Shown: one piece after another, positions 58,201 to 64,000 of the stretch
Position numbering within the stretch: position 1 is the stretch's first letter
Layout of the letters: the number at the start of each line of letters is the position of its first letter
NCBI GenBank assembly: GCA_051294375.1
Contig: CM119265.1
Span: forward strand, 22,774,591-22,838,590
Source of the DNA: Paraspadella gotoi
Taxonomy: Eukaryota > Chaetognatha
DNA length: 64,000 bases
Direction: 5' to 3'
Program-made: the position numbers and the translations under genes
Notes under the pieces: generated by a model
What the model saw: only the letters and a program-made list of their open reading frames with translations
Database searches by the model: none
What the model was told of the DNA's origin: nothing

Positions 58201-59649
58201 CAATTAGCAGCAATTTCAGCTTCCGGCGGTTTTGAATATTTAAAAAAAAAAATGTCTTTTGTCTAAAGCTCATGGCTTCCCTTTTTTACGCCAGGTTACC
58301 GTTTACGTTCCACTCTCGGTATTCGAAAAGAAAAAAAAGGCTAACGTCATTCTGAAAACTACGGCGGACGTCGTGATCGGATCCGTCGACATTGAAATTC
58401 CAGAGAAAGCAGGTTAATTCCCAATTTAACTAATTAAAATTAATAAACTAGGTGCAGTAGCATTTCGGCGACCCTTTCGAACTAAAATTGCATCCGTTTG
58501 TTTCTTACGCGCTGCACAAAGACATAAACTCGGCTTCCCTTTTTGCCCTGGATTTGACGAGTTTTCTCAGTTGTCTCGTTATCTTGAAATTTTTGCGATA
58601 GACGGAGGTAAGGGAGTCGGAGATTGTGTCTCTTTAGGCGGGACTTTCCTCTTTTTTTTTTTTAACTTGCCGGTTTGAAATTTACGAGAAAAAAAAATTC
58701 AATCTCAGCATGGCATTCGCAATTCGCATCCAACGTTTGCCCTTTCTGTTTCCTTACTAGTACAACAACGTCATGCTTTCTCCGTTAAGATTTTTTGTGA
58801 ATAAACTGCAAAAATACTGCATCAATCTTCATTGCAAAAATTATTCTCCTTGGCCACATATATTCCCTTAACCAAATTTGAGTAATATTCACCACGCAGG
58901 ACTAATATTAACTATTTCCAAGCAATAAATTACCTATATTCAAACGTATTATATAATATTTTGCGAATAACGAGCGATTTGAACTAACTCTTATTCAAAA
59001 AAAAAAAAAAACCCAGAAAAAAACACAAGAGCAATGACAGCTTTCAAGAACTTTATCTTTTCTTTGAATGCAAGCCGACCTCTCTTCACTCTTCAGTCTT
59101 CACGTTTCGTCAAAAAAATTGGGACTGTGGACCTGTAGTCACTGGTCAACCGATAACAAGAAAGAATATTGTCATTTATAGTACTAAATTTACTTTTTTA
59201 ATCCCATTTTTTGGTCGACGCGTTAAGCACTAATTTTAATTTACTTAGTTGGTGTTTGAAAATTTAGTCACATTGGTCGCACGTATTTGATGAACAAATG
59301 TCGATGCGTAAAGTGTGAAAAATTTAAAGATTTACTACAAGAAAAACAACAAAAGTTACTATCGAAACTTTTAGTCTTCGTCCACTGTGGTCACTGAACA
59401 CTTCCACAACTCATTCACGTTTTTTTAATTCACTCGATTCTCAATGCCAAATCTTAAAATAATTTTCAAACTTGACTTTGCATCCATTCCTCTTTTAAAG
59501 CCTCGACAACGTACATCATCGTCATCGTGGTCCTGGCCATCGCGGCGGTCCTACTGGCCGTAGGAATCATTTACTTCGTCAAGAAAAACAAACAAAGAAG
59601 CAACAAAGAAAAGTCGTCGAAGGATGTACCTTTGGCGGAGCAAGCGTGA
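55280..59649 (+). CDS. Immunoglobulin-superfamily single-pass membrane protein
   Basis: Ten phase-consistent exons: 55280-55411, 55625-55688, 55779-55872, 56341-56462, 56649-56737, 56799-56896, 57812-57923, 58003-58122, 58295-58412, 59501-59649; 365 residues. Residues 1-20 (MSPTLPFVSCFLLLAFPLVA) form a signal peptide. An Ig-like domain follows: first cysteine in FVCKS, Trp in DSDWSV, closing motif DAGIYVCDD, with N-glycosylation sites NKT and NET. A second Ig-like region has TWCELP, GWYLDD, TIQC and an extra TCPVNL cysteine. A third beta-rich, cysteine-free segment precedes the helix TYIIVIVVLAIAAVLLAVGIIYF and a short basic tail. The layout recalls basigin/neuroplastin or other cell-adhesion Ig proteins, but no glutamate lies in the helix as in basigin, so no symbol is given. 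Confidence 0.85.
55407..55440 (+). repeat. 17-bp tandem duplication over a splice donor
   Basis: TGATGGTGAGTTAAAAC occurs twice in a row (55407-55423, 55424-55440), duplicating the exon 1 donor ATG/GTGAGT. Using the second donor would add 17 bases and place TAA immediately in frame. Confidence 0.9.
57927..57966 (+). repeat. (ATCT)n microsatellite at Ig-gene donor
   Basis: Short ATCT repeat beginning a few bases after the donor of the exon ending 57923. Confidence 0.8.
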
Positions 59650-59654
59650 TCCTC

Positions 59655-60870
59655 GTTCTCATTCATCTTCTCTGTCAAGATAACAACAAAATATTGTCGG
59701 AAAGACAATCAAAAGCAAACGCGAAAATTTTAGCTTTTTATTTCTCTCCTATTTTTCATCGTTAACTCATTCCATTGGCTTCATAACATTCGCGGCTTCA
59801 TTAATAATTTAGAATAGAGACAAAGAACGCGTAATCCTTCTTTAATCCACATATTCCGTTTTTATCGAGCGCGCGACGGGTGTTCAGAGCTCAAATATCA
59901 CCAGATTAGGCCTAACGCTGCCATTATTACAGTGCTAAACTCTGGGAAAAAAATGTGTCCTGATGGTAGTTTTTTGTACATGACGATTTTAAATCTAGGC
60001 AGTATTGATGTACATAGGTATTAAATTTTATTGTACATAATTATATTTCTTGCGATGTAAATGGTCGTACTGAAATGCTATAATTTTTTCTTTAGTGTTT
60101 CTACCTTTCCAAAGATTATATTTTAAAGCTCTCTAAGTTTACAAATACCCAGCTTTCAATGGTATATTTCAATATAAAAAAAATTAGCAGGATTTTAAAT
60201 TCTGTTTTTATGTTTGTGAATACTTTAGTGGCGGTATTAGCAAAACAAATTATTTTTTTTCTCTTTTCGCTTCTGCTTTCACAAATTTGATTGATTTGCT
60301 ATGTATGACAATGCCTCTTAGATTCTTTGTTAACATCTGTTTTATTTGGTTTAGAACAGACAGTCGAAAAAATGGCAGGTACCATCAAGTATCATGAGTT
60401 ATTTATAAATACAATCATTACGACATTACGTACATATTTCGCTGGAATGACATAAAATGATTAAGTAGATACAGTATCCCTATTAACATATTTCGTAAGG
60501 AAAATCTTGTTCATTAAGACAATTGAAAATCAAAACAAAGGACAATTTTTAAAGAAATTAACGAACGCAGACAACAGTAACATTTATTATATAACAAAAT
60601 TAGTTCAAGCATTGAAGTTCCGTACTATCCAAAAAAACGTCAAAACCCAATGAAAAGTTTTTTTATTCCATGTAACACGAGGGCCTTTAATTGTAAGCAC
60701 TTCTTAAAATTAGAATATCTCAGAATAAATAATAAAGAGTCTAACAGTAATAAATTTAAGTTTAGCAAACTCTACTACTTTTTAAAAAGTCGATACTATA
60801 GTCTTAGCCTCAGAAATCGAGGGTGCTACAATTCTCGAAATACCTCGAAGAGTATCAAAAGACGTCACAA
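59655..60870. other. Convergent 3' region of Ig gene and Rab6-like gene
   Basis: No gene. The + strand Ig gene and the - strand Rab6-like gene converge here. AATAAA on the minus strand at 60662-60667 may serve the Rab6-like gene. Confidence 0.5.
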
Positions 60871-60876
60871 AATATG

Positions 60877-63054
<2,178 letters not shown>

Positions 63055-64000
63055 ATGGAGGAGAGTGGGGAAAACCCTTTCGCGGATCCGTCAATCGCCC
63101 GGGCCGCGACGGGTTACGGGAGCAACGGAACGACTCAAAGTCACGGCCAGAGTCTCATGAGAGACTACAACCCTTTTGACGCCGCGGGAAATGCTCAAAC
63201 TCAAAGGGTAAGTAGTCTAGGAGGAAGAAAAAAGGGGGCGTGTTTTAAAAAAATAATAAACTAAAATCACCAGTCATTTCTTACATTTATGAAAGCGCTG
63301 AATTAACTAGCTGAATCAGGATGTTATGTTTAACTTTATGTTAAGCGGTTCCGCAGAAACTACTAAGAACCTTTCATTGTTCCTACTTATTTTTTAAAAT
63401 ACCTAAGGTTGAGCATCGTCTAACCCCGACTAATTAAATTAAATTCATCTTTTTATTCAGACTACCAGCCAGGCCTCCCGCCCTGATCCTTTGGAAGCAT
63501 ACAACCCGTTCGACAAGGAGCCGGGAGCCGCTGGTCGCGGCGCTTCCATGGCTTCGGGTGTTGGCGCTTTCGGCGCTCAGAAACCGGCCGCCGATCCGCC
63601 GCCGCCCTACGCCCAGTCTCCAGCACAAGCGGTTAGAATTTTATTTAGTTATTAAATTGTAGGGTTTAATTGTTTATTTGCTTTAAATTAAAAGTAACTT
63701 GAAATTCCTTTAAATTGAATTCGTCCAGATCGACACGGATAGTTACATGAGCGCGAAACGCGATCTTGACCGAAAAGCGCGCGAGTTGGAGGAAAGAGAA
63801 CAGCGCATGCGCGAGGAAGAGCAGCGTATCAGGGACGCTTCACGCCAGGGCCCCGCCGGACCCCCGTCTTCCTTCAACAACTGGCCGCCGCTGCCCCGCT
63901 GGTTCCCGCTCAAACCTTGCTTTTACCAGGACATCGACGTCGAAATACCCAGCGGACTCCAGCACCTCGTCAAACAAATGTATTACATCTGGCTGTACCA
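63055..64000 (+). CDS. SCAMP: Secretory carrier-associated membrane protein (SCAMP), 5' part
   Basis: Exons 63055-63207, 63461-63631 and 63729 to the window end, in phase 0 throughout. SCAMPs are four-pass membrane proteins of post-Golgi and endocytic recycling vesicles. Three NPF motifs (residues 7-9, 39-41, 66-68) bind EH-domain proteins; a Pro-rich DPPPPY segment follows; residues about 115-147 form a charged amphipathic coil ([20 protein letters not shown]). Then comes the family signature [19 protein letters not shown] and VEIP just before the first membrane helix, with YYIWLY at the window edge starting the first transmembrane segment. About half the protein is beyond the window. Start chosen at the first ATG, which opens directly into the NPF region as in other SCAMPs. 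The paralog number cannot be decided. Confidence 0.97.

Overview
The window is nuclear DNA from an invertebrate animal. The evidence is AT-rich, repeat-laden intergenic DNA, genes split by many short GT-AG introns, AATAAA polyadenylation signals, and proteins that match metazoan families. A clear ortholog of the photoreceptor zinc-finger factor Glass, a family known from insects and other invertebrates and not from vertebrates as far as I know, points to an invertebrate bilaterian. I cannot name the phylum. Five N runs (44572-44596, 47743-47962, 48453-48637, 48734-49708, 61846-61855) mark assembly gaps.

Layout. 97-429 (+): last exon of an RNF32-like RING protein. 2863-6283 (+): complete 8-exon BICD-family-like dynein adaptor (BICDR/BICDL). 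7550-8030 and 9738-9980: two CCAAT-rich promoter-like segments with no gene firmly attached. 16278-22522 (-): glass, with five C2H2 fingers on five exons, a His-rich exon carrying a Glass signature motif, and candidate 5' exons. 23048-25378 (+): 627-residue coiled-coil protein. 25845-27803 (+): a second coiled-coil protein ending in an RS domain and an RRM. 31410-32606: DNA transposon-like element with terminal inverted repeats. 33257-33757 (+): small single-pass membrane protein. 36576-40532 (-): VWA5A-type VIT/VWA protein with an added RS-repeat segment and a one-base frameshift. 41-55 kb: repeats, gaps and orphan exon candidates. 55280-59649 (+): 10-exon immunoglobulin-superfamily membrane protein. 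60877-62259 (-): complete Rab6-like GTPase. 63055 to the window end (+): SCAMP, cut by the window edge, divergent from Rab6.

Connections. Three of the best-identified genes belong to Golgi/post-Golgi trafficking: a BICDR-type dynein adaptor, Rab6 (the known partner of BICDR-1 and BicD in other animals) and SCAMP. Rab6 and SCAMP share a 0.8 kb head-to-head promoter.

Most unusual features: fold-back hairpins carrying a hammerhead-ribozyme-like core with covariation between copies; the coiled-coil/RS/RRM protein; a coiled-coil protein with an exact 35-residue repeat; RS repeats inside a VWA5A protein; a CxxC terminus on Rab6; a cluster of CRE palindromes and ETS-like motifs.
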